From the NCBI GenBank assembly GCA_013298505.1, contig JAAFHY010000027.1:1-36025 (forward strand): 36,025 nucleotides of DNA, given 5' to 3'. The notes beneath the pieces are model-generated. The model was not told the DNA's origin and did no database searches. It saw nothing but the letters and a program-made list of their open reading frames with translations. The DNA comes from Cytophagales bacterium. Its GTDB lineage: Bacteria > Bacteroidota > Bacteroidia > Cytophagales > Cyclobacteriaceae. Made by a program: the position numbers and the translations under genes. This document shows, one piece after another, positions 15,458 to 23,224 of this stretch. Position 1 is the first letter of the stretch; each line of letters opens with the position of its first letter.

Positions 15458-17221
15458 ATGAAATACCCGATTCTAATTTTACTTTGTCTCGTAGGTTCTG
15501 TTTTATGTGCTCAAGAAATCAGTCCACGCTATGAGTTGGTGAAGATGAATGACAATGTGAACACTCGCTACAATGAGGTGTCTCCAGTCATTTCCCCCGA
15601 TGGCAAAAGTCTTTATTATTTCGTGGCCAACCATCCTGAAAATACCTATGGAAAAGAAGGTAGCCAAGATATTTGGATTTCTACCTTAGATGATAAGGGG
15701 CAGTGGGCAAAGGCAACTCACGCTGGTTCGCCTTTAAATCAAAATCGATTTAATCAGGTTTTTAGTTTTCTACCCGATGGTTCTATTTTTATTCGAGGCG
15801 GCAGATCAAAAAATTCAAAAGGATTTTCGTTGGTTAGCCCAGGAGGCGGATTGACTGAGTTGGCGGTTACCGATTTTGATAAGATGGACAAAGGCATATT
15901 TAACGGAGCAACTATTTCGTCAGATGCCAAGCAGGTTATCATGTATTTTGCCGAAAAGGAAAAGGATAAATTCAGCGATCTTTATTTGTCTTCAAAGCAA
16001 CCCGATGGGCATTATTCTAAGCCAGTTAAATTAAAAATCAGTTCGATTGCCGATGATTACGCGCCCTTTTTAGCACCCGATCAAAAGACACTTTATTTTG
16101 CCAGCAATCGCTTTGTTAAAGAGAGGGTAGGGGGCAGCGATATTTATAGAACCACCCGATTAGATGATAGTTGGTTGAATTGGTCTGAGCCAGTTAACCT
16201 TGGCCACGCCATAAATACGCCTTCCGAAGACGCCTATTTTTCTATTGACGCAAATGGAAATATTTTTACCGCTCGTGCGGGTGCCACGGTAGATGGTGGT
16301 AATTTTGATTTGTTGATTTTAAGACCACGCAACATTAAAATTACCTTGGCGGGATCTGTCTATAATCAAAAAACACAACAGCCTATTTCATCGGCAATTG
16401 AGGTGAAGATGAAAGAACAAAAGCCGGTAAATCTAAAATCCTCTGCACTCGGAAAATTTGAAACACGCATTCCCGAAATACCTGCCTATACAATTACTGC
16501 GGCTTCTGCTGGTTATTTGCCCTTTACCCAAGATTATAAAGTTCCGGCAAAATTAACGCGCGATACTACCCTTCGCGTTGAAATTTATCTTACCCCCATT
16601 GCCAAACAACTTACTTTGGTGGGCGATTTGATTGACAAAAAGACAAATAATCGGTTGCTTTCTGGTAAAGTAGCTATTGTATCGAAGGCAGAGCGCTCTA
16701 ATCAATATACCGTTGCGACTGTTGAGGGTCGGTATTCACAAGACATTCCCGGGTTGGGCTGGTATTTGTTTACGGCATCGGCCGAAGGCTACTTAAACGC
16801 CACCGATAGTGTGCAGGTTGATAACCCTGATGTAACACCCACAGTTAAGAATATTTTTTTAACGCCTATTGAAGTGGGTTTAACAGTGCGATTGAAAAAT
16901 ATTTATTTTGATTTTGATAAAACCACGCTTAAGTCAGAATCATTTGTGGAGCTTAACAAAGTAGTGGATTTCTTAAAACAAAACTCAAAAGTTTCAATCG
17001 AGATTGCAGGGCATACCGATAGCAAAGGATCTGATACCTACAATGCCAACTTATCGCAAGGCAGATCGCAGTCGGTGGTAGATTACCTCGTTAGTCAAGG
17101 AATTGACGCTTCTCGACTCGAAGCGCATGGCTATGGCGAATCAAAACCAATTGATAGCAACGAAACCGATGAAGGCCGCGCCAACAATAGAAGAGTAGAG
17201 TTTACGGTGTTGAAGATGTAA
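15458..17221 (+). CDS. OmpA family protein with PD40 repeats and carboxypeptidase-regulatory-like domains
   Basis: 587 residues. Signal peptide 1-18 (MKYPILILLCLVGSVLCA). Residues 30-285 hold WD40-like PD40 blades (VISPDGKSLYYF, FLAPDQKTLYFASNR, GGSDIYRT). Residues about 292-470 hold two Ig-like or carboxypeptidase-regulatory-type modules (LAGSVYNQKTQQPISSAIE, LVGDLIDKKTNN). Residues 482-587 are an OmpA peptidoglycan-binding domain (IYFDFDKTTL, GHTDSKGSD, GRANNRRVEF). It is probably an envelope protein tethering the outer membrane to peptidoglycan; similar proteins occur in gliding and secretion clusters, but no partner gene is next to it here. Confidence 0.92.
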   Translation: MKYPILILLCLVGSVLCAQEISPRYELVKMNDNVNTRYNEVSPVISPDGKSLYYFVANHPENTYGKEGSQDIWISTLDDKGQWAKATHAGSPLNQNRFNQVFSFLPDGSIFIRGGRSKNSKGFSLVSPGGGLTELAVTDFDKMDKGIFNGATISSDAKQVIMYFAEKEKDKFSDLYLSSKQPDGHYSKPVKLKISSIADDYAPFLAPDQKTLYFASNRFVKERVGGSDIYRTTRLDDSWLNWSEPVNLGHAINTPSEDAYFSIDANGNIFTARAGATVDGGNFDLLILRPRNIKITLAGSVYNQKTQQPISSAIEVKMKEQKPVNLKSSALGKFETRIPEIPAYTITAASAGYLPFTQDYKVPAKLTRDTTLRVEIYLTPIAKQLTLVGDLIDKKTNNRLLSGKVAIVSKAERSNQYTVATVEGRYSQDIPGLGWYLFTASAEGYLNATDSVQVDNPDVTPTVKNIFLTPIEVGLTVRLKNIYFDFDKTTLKSESFVELNKVVDFLKQNSKVSIEIAGHTDSKGSDTYNANLSQGRSQSVVDYLVSQGIDASRLEAHGYGESKPIDSNETDEGRANNRRVEFTVLKM

Positions 17222-17226
17222 TGTTG

Positions 17227-17301
17227 GGCATTAGGACTGAGGACTTAAGATGCTTTAGATTTCTGCGAGTTTGTTTCACTCAATTCGCAAGTCCCAATGC
17301 C
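17227..17301. terminator. Composite inverted repeat between convergent genes, possible terminator
   Basis: GGCATTAGGACT (17227-17238) pairs with AGTCCCAATGCC (17290-17301) with one mismatch. An inner stem GCGAGTT (17265-17271) pairs with AATTCGC (17282-17288). It lies just after the OmpA-family stop (17221) and just before the end of the convergent DUF2007 gene (17307). There is no clear T-run, so the terminator role is tentative. Confidence 0.4.
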
Positions 17302-17306
17302 TAGCC

Positions 17307-17543
17307 CTAATCACTAATGTCTGATAACTCATCGAGAATTCCCTTCGCCTGTTCAAAATCCCTCTCGAAAATATGCAGCCGCACGCCTGGGAAAATATCA
17401 TTGCGGAGTGGATAAAGGTTGGTAAAATTTCCTTCAGTGAGGAAACAGGGTATGCCGTATGCATCTAATTTAGTTTTGGCTATATTGGCAGCAATCACAT
17501 TGTCGAAGGACTCGTAGATGATGATCTTTTCTGCTTCTTCCAT
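17307..17543 (-). CDS. DUF2007 family small protein
   Basis: Starting from the ATG at 17543 the product is 78 residues; an upstream in-frame TTG at 17552 would add three. The sequence (IIIYESFDNVIAANIAKTKL, then AYGIPCFLTEGN and PGVRLHIFERDFEQAKGIL) matches the DUF2007 fold, a small ferredoxin-like domain described as a putative signal-transducing protein. No signal peptide or membrane segment. It is alone on the minus strand, convergent with the OmpA-family gene and divergent from the ECF sigma gene. Function is unknown. Confidence 0.8.
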   Translation of the reverse strand: MEEAEKIIIYESFDNVIAANIAKTKLDAYGIPCFLTEGNFTNLYPLRNDIFPGVRLHIFERDFEQAKGILDELSDISD

Positions 17544-17669
17544 AGTTAACAATATAAGTCAATTTACTTAAAAGCGTAGCCTGTTTATTAGATTTCTTGG
17601 ATAACTTAGAGTCTTGAAGAATCAATTTGAAGCTTGTCTAATTGGTTGTTGATGAAATTAGTAACTCTC

Positions 17670-17781
17670 TTGCGGCAGGGATAGTAGTGGAAAGCCCGAA
17701 GTGCGATGAATTTGTGCGTGGACGGACTTGCAACGGACCTGCCTGCCGGCAAGGCAGGTAGCCCGCTCGGCCGCCCAAAAA
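17670..17781. repeat. GC-rich structured extragenic element
   Basis: A GC-rich patch inside the 294-base spacer before the ECF sigma gene. Outer arms GCGGC (17672-17676) and GCCGC (17770-17774) can close the structure. Inside, ACCTGCCT (17737-17744) and AGGCAGGT (17752-17759) form a perfect 8-bp hairpin over GCCGGCA. The rest (GGGATAGTAGTGGAAAGCCC, 17678-17697) resembles GC-rich extragenic repeats I associate with Bacteroidota genomes; that resemblance is memory, not a search. The remaining parts of the spacer (17553-17669 and 17782-17797) are AT-rich with nothing recognised. Confidence 0.55.
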
Positions 17782-17797
17782 ATAGTTGAAATTGTTT

Positions 17798-17824
17798 TGT
17801 AACATCTGTAAACCCTTGCCGTCT
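17798..17824 (+). promoter_or_regulatory. Putative ECF-type promoter (TGTAAC - 16 nt - CGTCT)
   Basis: TGTAAC at 17798-17803 and CGTCT at 17820-17824 are separated by 16 nt, the -35 AAC and -10 CGTC-like pattern of ECF sigma factors. The ATG of the sigma gene follows 13 nt later, so the leader would be very short. It suggests that the sigma factor activates its own operon. Confidence 0.45.
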
Positions 17825-17837
17825 AGCTTTTGAAACG

Positions 17838-18353
17838 ATGAATATCGAATCTTTTGAAAATCGGGTTTTGCCAACGAAAAACAAACTTTTTCGGTTTGCA
17901 TTTAGATTGTTGGGCAGCCAAGAGGAAGCCCGCGATGTGGTGCAAGATGTGATGATAAAAGTGTGGAACGGCAGGGAGCAAATGGCCTCGATCGAAAACA
18001 TGGAAGCTTGGTGTATGCGCATCACCAAAAATCTATCGCTCGATCGGCTTCGCTCAAAGCAGCGCAAGAGCACAGACCCCATCGAAGAAGGATTTGAAGT
18101 GAGGCAGGAAACATTAACACCGTACGAACGGACTGAGCTAAATGAAAACATGCAACGGATTAATCAACTGATGACAGCGCTGCCCGACAAGCAACGGCAA
18201 GTAATGCACTTGCGCGATGTGGAAGGCTACAGCTACAACGAAATTTGTGAAATTATGGAACTGGACATGAGCCAGGTGAAAGTGAATTTGTTTAGGGCGA
18301 GAAATGCAGTGCGCGAACGATTAGTAAAACTGAATGCTTATGGACTCTCTTGA
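17838..18353 (+). CDS. ECF-type RNA polymerase sigma factor
   Basis: 171 residues with only sigma regions 2 and 4, the ECF size. Region 2 has LLGSQEEARDVVQDVMIKVW (about 24-43) and a following helix through MRITKNLSLDRLR. Region 4 has LPDKQRQVMHLRDVEGYSY and the recognition helix MELDMSQVKVNLFRARNAVR. It directs core polymerase to an ECF promoter; the motif at 17798-17824 is a candidate target. The next gene overlaps its end and encodes a single-TM protein, probably the anti-sigma factor, followed by DUF4252 genes. This gene order recurs in Cytophagales and is usually uncharacterised. Confidence 0.92.
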   Translation: MNIESFENRVLPTKNKLFRFAFRLLGSQEEARDVVQDVMIKVWNGREQMASIENMEAWCMRITKNLSLDRLRSKQRKSTDPIEEGFEVRQETLTPYERTELNENMQRINQLMTALPDKQRQVMHLRDVEGYSYNEICEIMELDMSQVKVNLFRARNAVRERLVKLNAYGLS

Positions 18354-18849
18354 ATTAACCAATTTATTAGAAAAGTATTGGAGCTGCGAGACTTCATTAG
18401 AAGAAGAGCAAAAGCTGAAGGACTATTTTCGTGGCGAAGTGCCTGAGGCATTAAAAGAAACAGCGGAGTTGTTTCGGTACTTCGAGCAGCAGCAGAACAT
18501 GACCGTTAAGCAATCTTTTGATGCAGAGGTAAAGAAAAAAATAGTTACTAAACCTGCGGGCAGATCGGCCAGTATGTATTTTAATTTGGCGCGTATTGCA
18601 GCGGGGTTGGTAGTGGTAGTGGCGGCTGGCTATTTTGTAAGAGAAGAAGTTCGCAAGGCATACCCTACGCAAAATGAGGATACGTTCAGCGACCCAAAGC
18701 TCGCATTAGAAGAAACAAAAAAAGCACTGATGATGATCTCGAACAGTTTCAACAAGGCACATAAGGAAGCGGGTAAAATTAATCTGTTTAACGAGGCCGA
18801 AGAGAAAATCCAAGGCAAACGAGTAGGCGAAAAAAAAGTGAATATTTAA
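18340..18849 (+). CDS. Putative anti-sigma factor, single-TM protein
   Basis: The ATG at 18340 gives 169 residues; an in-frame ATG at 18334 adds two. Either way the start overlaps the sigma stop (18353), which implies translational coupling. The N-terminal half is acidic and helical (DSLELTNLLEKYWSCETSLE), as expected for a cytoplasmic sigma-binding part. One membrane segment lies near residues 88-105 (ARIAAGLVVVVAAGYFV). The C-terminal part (about 60 residues, EETKKALMMISNSFNKAH) would be periplasmic. No zinc-binding HxxxCxxC motif was seen. The anti-sigma role is inferred from position, size and topology. Confidence 0.7.
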   Translation: MDSLELTNLLEKYWSCETSLEEEQKLKDYFRGEVPEALKETAELFRYFEQQQNMTVKQSFDAEVKKKIVTKPAGRSASMYFNLARIAAGLVVVVAAGYFVREEVRKAYPTQNEDTFSDPKLALEETKKALMMISNSFNKAHKEAGKINLFNEAEEKIQGKRVGEKKVNI

Positions 18850-18881
18850 AAACGAATTAAAAACCTTAAAATAGATAAGTT

Positions 18882-19430
18882 ATGAAAAAGTCAATGATTG
18901 TAGTGGTGATGTTGGTAATGTCGGTAATGGCGCAGGCGCAACATGATGCGATAGCTAAATTCTTCTCAAAATATCAAAATGATGAGTCGTTTAGTCAGGT
19001 AAACATAAGTGGAAAAATGTTTAGCATGATGGCCAACCTGGATGGCAACACGCCCGAAGAAAAAACAATGATCAGTGCGATCAGTAAAATCAAAGGATTG
19101 AAAATTTTGAAGAGAGATGAAACCCGTGCTTCGCGCGATTTGTACAAAGAGGCGATGAGCATGATCCCTACTGGTGAATTTGAAGAACTGATGACCATTC
19201 GTGATAAAGACAAAGACATGAAGTTTTACACTAAAGAGTCGGGTGGGAAAATTAGTGAGTTGGTAATGATTATGGGCGGCAATGATGAGTTTATGCTAAT
19301 GACCTTGTTTGGTGAGATTGATTTGAAGGAAATGGGCAAAATAGGCCGCTCGGTAAACATTGACGGCTTACAAAACTTAGATAAGATAAAGGATAAGCAG
19401 AAAGGTAAAGAGAAGGAAGGGAAGAACTAG
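18882..19430 (+). CDS. DUF4252 family secreted protein
   Basis: 182 residues with a signal peptide (MKKSMIVVVMLVMSVMAQAQ). The mature part has the DUF4252 pattern: DAIAKFFSKYQND, FSQVNISGKMFSMMA, ISKIKGLKILK, then MTIRDKDKDMKFYTKE and a hydrophobic strand (ELVMIMGGNDEFMLMTLFGEI). The tail is Lys/Glu-rich. It follows the putative anti-sigma gene by 32 bp and is closed by a hairpin terminator. Function is unknown; it may be an envelope protein sensed or produced in the ECF response. Confidence 0.85.
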   Translation: MKKSMIVVVMLVMSVMAQAQHDAIAKFFSKYQNDESFSQVNISGKMFSMMANLDGNTPEEKTMISAISKIKGLKILKRDETRASRDLYKEAMSMIPTGEFEELMTIRDKDKDMKFYTKESGGKISELVMIMGGNDEFMLMTLFGEIDLKEMGKIGRSVNIDGLQNLDKIKDKQKGKEKEGKN

Positions 19431-19440
19431 TATGTTCTGC

Positions 19441-19479
19441 AATCGCCCATTGCGTAGTATGTGCATGGGCGATTTTTTT
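19441..19479 (+). terminator. Rho-independent terminator after the first DUF4252 gene
   Basis: AATCGCCCAT (19441-19450) and ATGGGCGATT (19465-19474) are perfect 10-bp arms around a 14-nt loop, with a T-run through 19479. It lies 10 bp beyond the stop at 19430. A frame opening at 19432 would run through it, which argues for the later start of the next gene. Confidence 0.85.
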
Positions 19480-19533
19480 AGAAAATACATCTTCTTTTAC
19501 TCTTTCACGTTAAGCAATTTAATCGTATCGAAA

Positions 19534-20127
19534 ATGAAAACATTGTTTCTACTCAGCATCATTTCTGTGAGTTGCCTGGCGCAAACTAAAACCACGGTAG
19601 ATCTCGATAAAAAGTACGAAGGCCTCTCGCTGTACTTTTATAAGAACACGCTAAAGATGCTTAATCAGAAAGACGATAAGGATTTTGACGAACTCATTAA
19701 GGACATTGAAAAGATGCGATTTGTAATGGTAAATACCGCAAAAGAAAAATTTGAGAAGAAGGACTATGTTCAGTTGAAGAAGAACTATCAAACAGAAAAG
19801 TACGAAGAGGTGATGACGGGAAGGTTTGATGGGCGCAATTTTGATGTGTTGGTACGTGAAGCAAACGGAAACGTGAAGGGAACGATTATACTAGCGAGCG
19901 ATTCGGCCAGTTTGTATGTGCTAGATGTATTAGGAAAAGTGGCATTGAATAAAGCGGCTTCGTTGTTTAAAACATTAGATAGCAGCACTGATATTGGCAA
20001 GAAAGTAAAGGACTTTGTTTCGGGGGATGATGATAAGAAGCGAAAGTACGATGAGAAATGGAGAGAATATGAAGAGGAAGAAAAGGAGGCCGATGCGAAG
20101 AAGAAAGTAAAGAAAAAAGATAATTAG
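19534..20127 (+). CDS. Second DUF4252-like secreted protein
   Basis: Start placed at the ATG at 19534, giving 197 residues with a signal peptide (MKTLFLLSIISVSCLAQ). The in-frame ATG at 19432 would translate through the terminator hairpin and hide the signal peptide. The mature part (YEGLSLYFYKNTLKMLNQKD, DFDELIKDIEKMRFVMV, FDVLVREANGNVKGTIILA) resembles the DUF4252 layout but is more divergent than its neighbour. The C-terminus is a long Lys/Glu/Asp-rich tail (about 40 residues). Probably a paralogue of the upstream gene; transcription may come from readthrough or from an unrecognised promoter in 19480-19533. Function unknown. Confidence 0.72.
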   Translation: MKTLFLLSIISVSCLAQTKTTVDLDKKYEGLSLYFYKNTLKMLNQKDDKDFDELIKDIEKMRFVMVNTAKEKFEKKDYVQLKKNYQTEKYEEVMTGRFDGRNFDVLVREANGNVKGTIILASDSASLYVLDVLGKVALNKAASLFKTLDSSTDIGKKVKDFVSGDDDKKRKYDEKWREYEEEEKEADAKKKVKKKDN

Positions 20128-20167
20128 TAATGCCGTATCGGTTCTCGTAATAATTTAACTGTAGTGT

Positions 20168-21064
20168 ATGAGTGATGTAGTACTTTCAATCAATAAGCTA
20201 ACCAAGAATTTTGGAAAACTGTGTGCAGTTAACCAATTAGACTTGGAAGTTAGGAGAGGGCAAATTTTTGGAATGCTCGGCCCTAATGGCAGCGGCAAAA
20301 CCACTACGCTAGGTATGCTGATGGGAGTTACCAACCCTACCTCGGGTAGCTTCACGTGGTTTGGCGAAGCGGCTACACATCATACTAGAAAGAAAATCGG
20401 TGCAGTATTGGAACATCCTATTTTCTACCCATATCTCAGTGGCCAGAAAAATTTGGAGTTGAATGCGATGGTAAAAGGAGCAGACCCTGCCAACATTGCT
20501 AAGGTGCTAGATATTGTCGAGCTATCTGCTCGCAAAGACGATAAGTACAAAACCTATTCACTAGGGATGAAGCAACGGCTGGCAATTGCCTCGGCATTGG
20601 TGAGCGATCCGATCATTTTAATTTTAGATGAGCCTACCAACGGGCTAGATCCGATGGGTATTGCCGAGATCAGAGAGATTGTGAAGCGAATTGCTGCCGA
20701 TGGTAAAACAATTATTTTGGCAAGTCATTTACTAGATGAAGTGCAAAAAGTATGTAGCCACTTTGCGGTATTGCGAAAGGGGAAATTAATGCATAGTGGC
20801 CCTGTAGATGAAGTTGGAAAAGGAGAGGAGACGGTGGAAGTAATGGCCTACCATGATGATTTGGCAGTATTGCTGCAAGAGTTTATTGGAAGCGGCTCGA
20901 TCAAAAAGGAAAACGGAGTTTATCAGGTGACGATGAAAGACGGTTTTCATAGCCAAGACTTAAATAAGTTCTTGTTTGAAAAAGGAATTGTTACTTCTCA
21001 TTTGGCCACCAAGAAAAAAACCTTGGAGAAACAGTTTTTAGAAATATTGGCAGAAGCACATTGA
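20168..21064 (+). CDS. ABC transporter ATP-binding protein
   Basis: 298 residues, an ABC-2 type ATPase. Walker A GPNGSGKTT (38-46), signature SLGMKQR (131-137), Walker B LILDEPTNGLDP (151-162) and the switch His H187 in ASHLLDE are all present, so it should be active. The C-terminal 80 residues form the extra domain seen in drug or antibiotic efflux and lipid export ATPases. The permease gene follows after 91 bp on the same strand. Substrate unknown. Confidence 0.92.
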   Translation: MSDVVLSINKLTKNFGKLCAVNQLDLEVRRGQIFGMLGPNGSGKTTTLGMLMGVTNPTSGSFTWFGEAATHHTRKKIGAVLEHPIFYPYLSGQKNLELNAMVKGADPANIAKVLDIVELSARKDDKYKTYSLGMKQRLAIASALVSDPIILILDEPTNGLDPMGIAEIREIVKRIAADGKTIILASHLLDEVQKVCSHFAVLRKGKLMHSGPVDEVGKGEETVEVMAYHDDLAVLLQEFIGSGSIKKENGVYQVTMKDGFHSQDLNKFLFEKGIVTSHLATKKKTLEKQFLEILAEAH

Positions 21065-21155
21065 AAAAGTTGACAGTCGAGCAATTGACAAGTATAAATA
21101 TCAAATGGCTGTTTGCAAATCTTAAATCAAAACTCTTAAAATTTTAAATTCGAAG
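21061..21155. repeat. Spacer of repeated words between the ABC ATPase and permease genes
   Basis: The spacer contains TTGACAGTCGAGCAATTGAC (21070-21089), in which TTGACA occurs twice, then AT-rich words such as AAATCTTAAATCAAAACTC. TTGACA at 21070 with TATAAA at 21093 and 17 nt between them also looks like a sigma-70 promoter of enteric type, which is unusual for Bacteroidota. Whether it is a promoter or another member of the word-repeat spacers is unresolved. Confidence 0.35.
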
Positions 21156-21974
21156 ATGCTTCATCTACTAAAAATCGACTTAAAGAAAATGACAAGCTAC
21201 CGCACCTTTTGGGTAATATGCGGTTTGTATTTTCTTACGCTAGGTTTTACTACCGCAAGTGGCATGGAAATTCTGCGGTGGTTTGCCAATAAGACGGTTG
21301 AATTTGGTGCTTCTATTAATATTGATCGAATCCCTCTTTATCATTTTCCTGATATTTGGCAAAACCTGATTTGGATAAGCGGACTGTTTAAGTTAGTGTT
21401 AGCAGTAATGGTAGTAATTTCCATTACCAACGAATATCAATACCGTACGCTGCGCCAAAATATTATTGATGGCATGAGCCGATGGGAATTTGTATTGTCA
21501 AAAATACTTACCAACGTGTTGTTGAGTGTAATGAGCGTGGGCATGTTACTCTTGATAGCTATTGTAACAGGTTTGATATATACGCCAGAATTAATTTTGG
21601 CTGATGTGTTTATCGGTACAGAATTTTTGCTCGCTTATTTTTTAGAGGTCTTTGCTTTTTTGTCGTATGCGCTGATGTTGGGCGTTTTTGTTCAGCGGTC
21701 GGGTCTTACCATTGTGCTGCTCATGCTCTCGCACATGATCGAAGCGATCATCAAATTAAATCTCTTCCGCGAAAGCTTAGAGCCAAGTATTGGATGGCTC
21801 AAGCAGTTCTTCCCATTAGAGTCAATAACCAATTTGGTTCCGCTTCCTTTTGCGCGATACGCCTTTCAAGAAATTCAAGATTATGTAAGTTTGACTGCGG
21901 TTGCTATTGCCCTCGTGTGGACATTCTTGTTCAATTACTTTAGTTATTTAAAGTTAAAGAGGGCAGATATTTAG
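21156..21974 (+). CDS. ABC-2 type transporter permease
   Basis: 272 residues with about six hydrophobic segments: near 17-35 (FWVICGLYFLTLGFTTASG), 71-95 (LIWISGLFKLVLAVMVVISI), 118-140, 155-175, 184-200 and 245-263. The early MLHLLKIDLKKMTSYRTFW and the YRTLRQNIIDGMSRWEFVLSK loop are typical of ABC-2 permeases with a coupling helix. It pairs with the ATPase at 20168-21064 to form an exporter. The 179-base spacer after it (21975-22153), to the end of the convergent menE gene, shows no clear element. Confidence 0.85.
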   Translation: MLHLLKIDLKKMTSYRTFWVICGLYFLTLGFTTASGMEILRWFANKTVEFGASINIDRIPLYHFPDIWQNLIWISGLFKLVLAVMVVISITNEYQYRTLRQNIIDGMSRWEFVLSKILTNVLLSVMSVGMLLLIAIVTGLIYTPELILADVFIGTEFLLAYFLEVFAFLSYALMLGVFVQRSGLTIVLLMLSHMIEAIIKLNLFRESLEPSIGWLKQFFPLESITNLVPLPFARYAFQEIQDYVSLTAVAIALVWTFLFNYFSYLKLKRADI

Positions 21975-22153
21975 TTTGCGTTCTTAAGTGACTTCTTTGA
22001 GATGAGTTTCTAATCTACTATTGTCTGATGAATCAGTACTTTCAATTTATTGATAAGTTGGTAAGTGGACGAGCCATATATAGTCTTGAAAATCAAACCG
22101 ATTAGTTCTCTTTTGGTTCTGTCAAATAATTATTGTTGGCGGCTCCGTGTTGG

Positions 22154-23224
22154 TTAGCTCACGACAAGCCCTACCGTTTTTTTTCTATTCACTTTTTGGT
22201 TTTCCGTTTCTACAAACCGATCTAGCATATAAATATTTTTTGGAACTTCATAGTGCCGCAATCGTTCCCGCATTTGTAACTTCAATTGCTCTTGTTCATA
22301 AGCCCGCATGTTTCCTTCTACCAGCAGGGTAACCGATTGCCCAAGAAATGGATCTGGAAAACCCACTACTAAAATGCGATTATAGAGCGATAGATCTGCA
22401 AGAATTGTAGCGATTTGCTTTTCCAAAAATTCGGGTTGCACTTTTATACCCCCTGTGTTGATAATTGAATCCCACCGGCCAAGCCATTTGAACTGCGTTG
22501 TACCTTTACGTTCTACTACATCGTTGGTAATCACCTTTATTTGCAGGTAAGGGATATTTGCCACTAGGCAAGAACGATTATCCGTTTCTATTTCAACGCC
22601 TTGCAACACTGTAAAAAATTCACTTTTACCAGGACCATTCACTTTTCGGAGGGCAATGTGAGAGATTGTTTCTGTCATGCCATACGTTTCATAAAATTGA
22701 GTGTTGAATGATTGCAATTCCGTTTCGAGAAGTTGTGATACTGGCGCGCCCCCCATTAACACCGTTTTTATCTTATTAAGATCAAGTCTGTTATCGGATT
22801 TTAGGATGGCCTGAATTTGATAAGGAACCAGCGCGGCAAAGTCGATAGCGATAGTCGGATTTATTAAGCCAAGTGGATTAGCGGAGGGTGTTGCTAAAAC
22901 CATTTTCATTTTTATTTCAAGGCTGCGTACGAGCATCATCATGCCGCCAACATATTTTGGGTCTAAGCAAATCAGCGATGTTTCGCCCTCGTTCAAATTA
23001 ACTGCTTTCGCGGTGGCCAGCGCGCTTTGTTTCATTTTTGCTCGCTGCAAAATAATTTCTTTTGGCTGCCCGGTCGAGCCAGATGTGTGGATTACAAATT
23101 CTTGTTGCCCATTCAGCCACGCTTTGCAAAATGATATGCATCTTCCTTCAAACGAATCATCTTTCAAATCGGGTAACTGATCAATTTGATATTGATTCTC
23201 TCCGATGGTTATCGTACTGCTCAT
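22154..23224 (-). CDS. menE: AMP-binding enzyme, probable 2-succinylbenzoate-CoA ligase (MenE)
   Basis: 356 residues, the short size of Bacteroidota MenE. The nucleotide loop is HTSGSTGQPKE (46-56), the aromatic/adenylation motif is YGMTET (181-186), and the hinge region reads WLGRWDSIINTGGIKVQPE. The C-terminal lysine-containing loop is ENQKVNRKK. It should activate o-succinylbenzoate with ATP and CoA in menaquinone synthesis. Other men genes are not in the window, so the assignment rests on length and pattern. Its ATG overlaps the stop of the GSCFA gene by 4 bp (ATGA), which suggests coupling. Confidence 0.75.
   Translation of the reverse strand: MSSTITIGENQYQIDQLPDLKDDSFEGRCISFCKAWLNGQQEFVIHTSGSTGQPKEIILQRAKMKQSALATAKAVNLNEGETSLICLDPKYVGGMMMLVRSLEIKMKMVLATPSANPLGLINPTIAIDFAALVPYQIQAILKSDNRLDLNKIKTVLMGGAPVSQLLETELQSFNTQFYETYGMTETISHIALRKVNGPGKSEFFTVLQGVEIETDNRSCLVANIPYLQIKVITNDVVERKGTTQFKWLGRWDSIINTGGIKVQPEFLEKQIATILADLSLYNRILVVGFPDPFLGQSVTLLVEGNMRAYEQEQLKLQMRERLRHYEVPKNIYMLDRFVETENQKVNRKKTVGLVVS

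Noticed and set aside
17307-17552. TTG start at 17552 for the DUF2007 protein
   Set aside because: An ATG at 17543 fits the family N-terminus better and the extension is three residues.
17606-18151. 181-codon open frame on the minus strand opposite the sigma gene
   Set aside because: It is a shadow of the sigma factor frame and the GC-rich element, with no protein-like pattern.
19432-19533. Start of the second DUF4252 gene at 19432
   Set aside because: The frame would run through a strong terminator hairpin and bury the signal peptide that begins at 19534.
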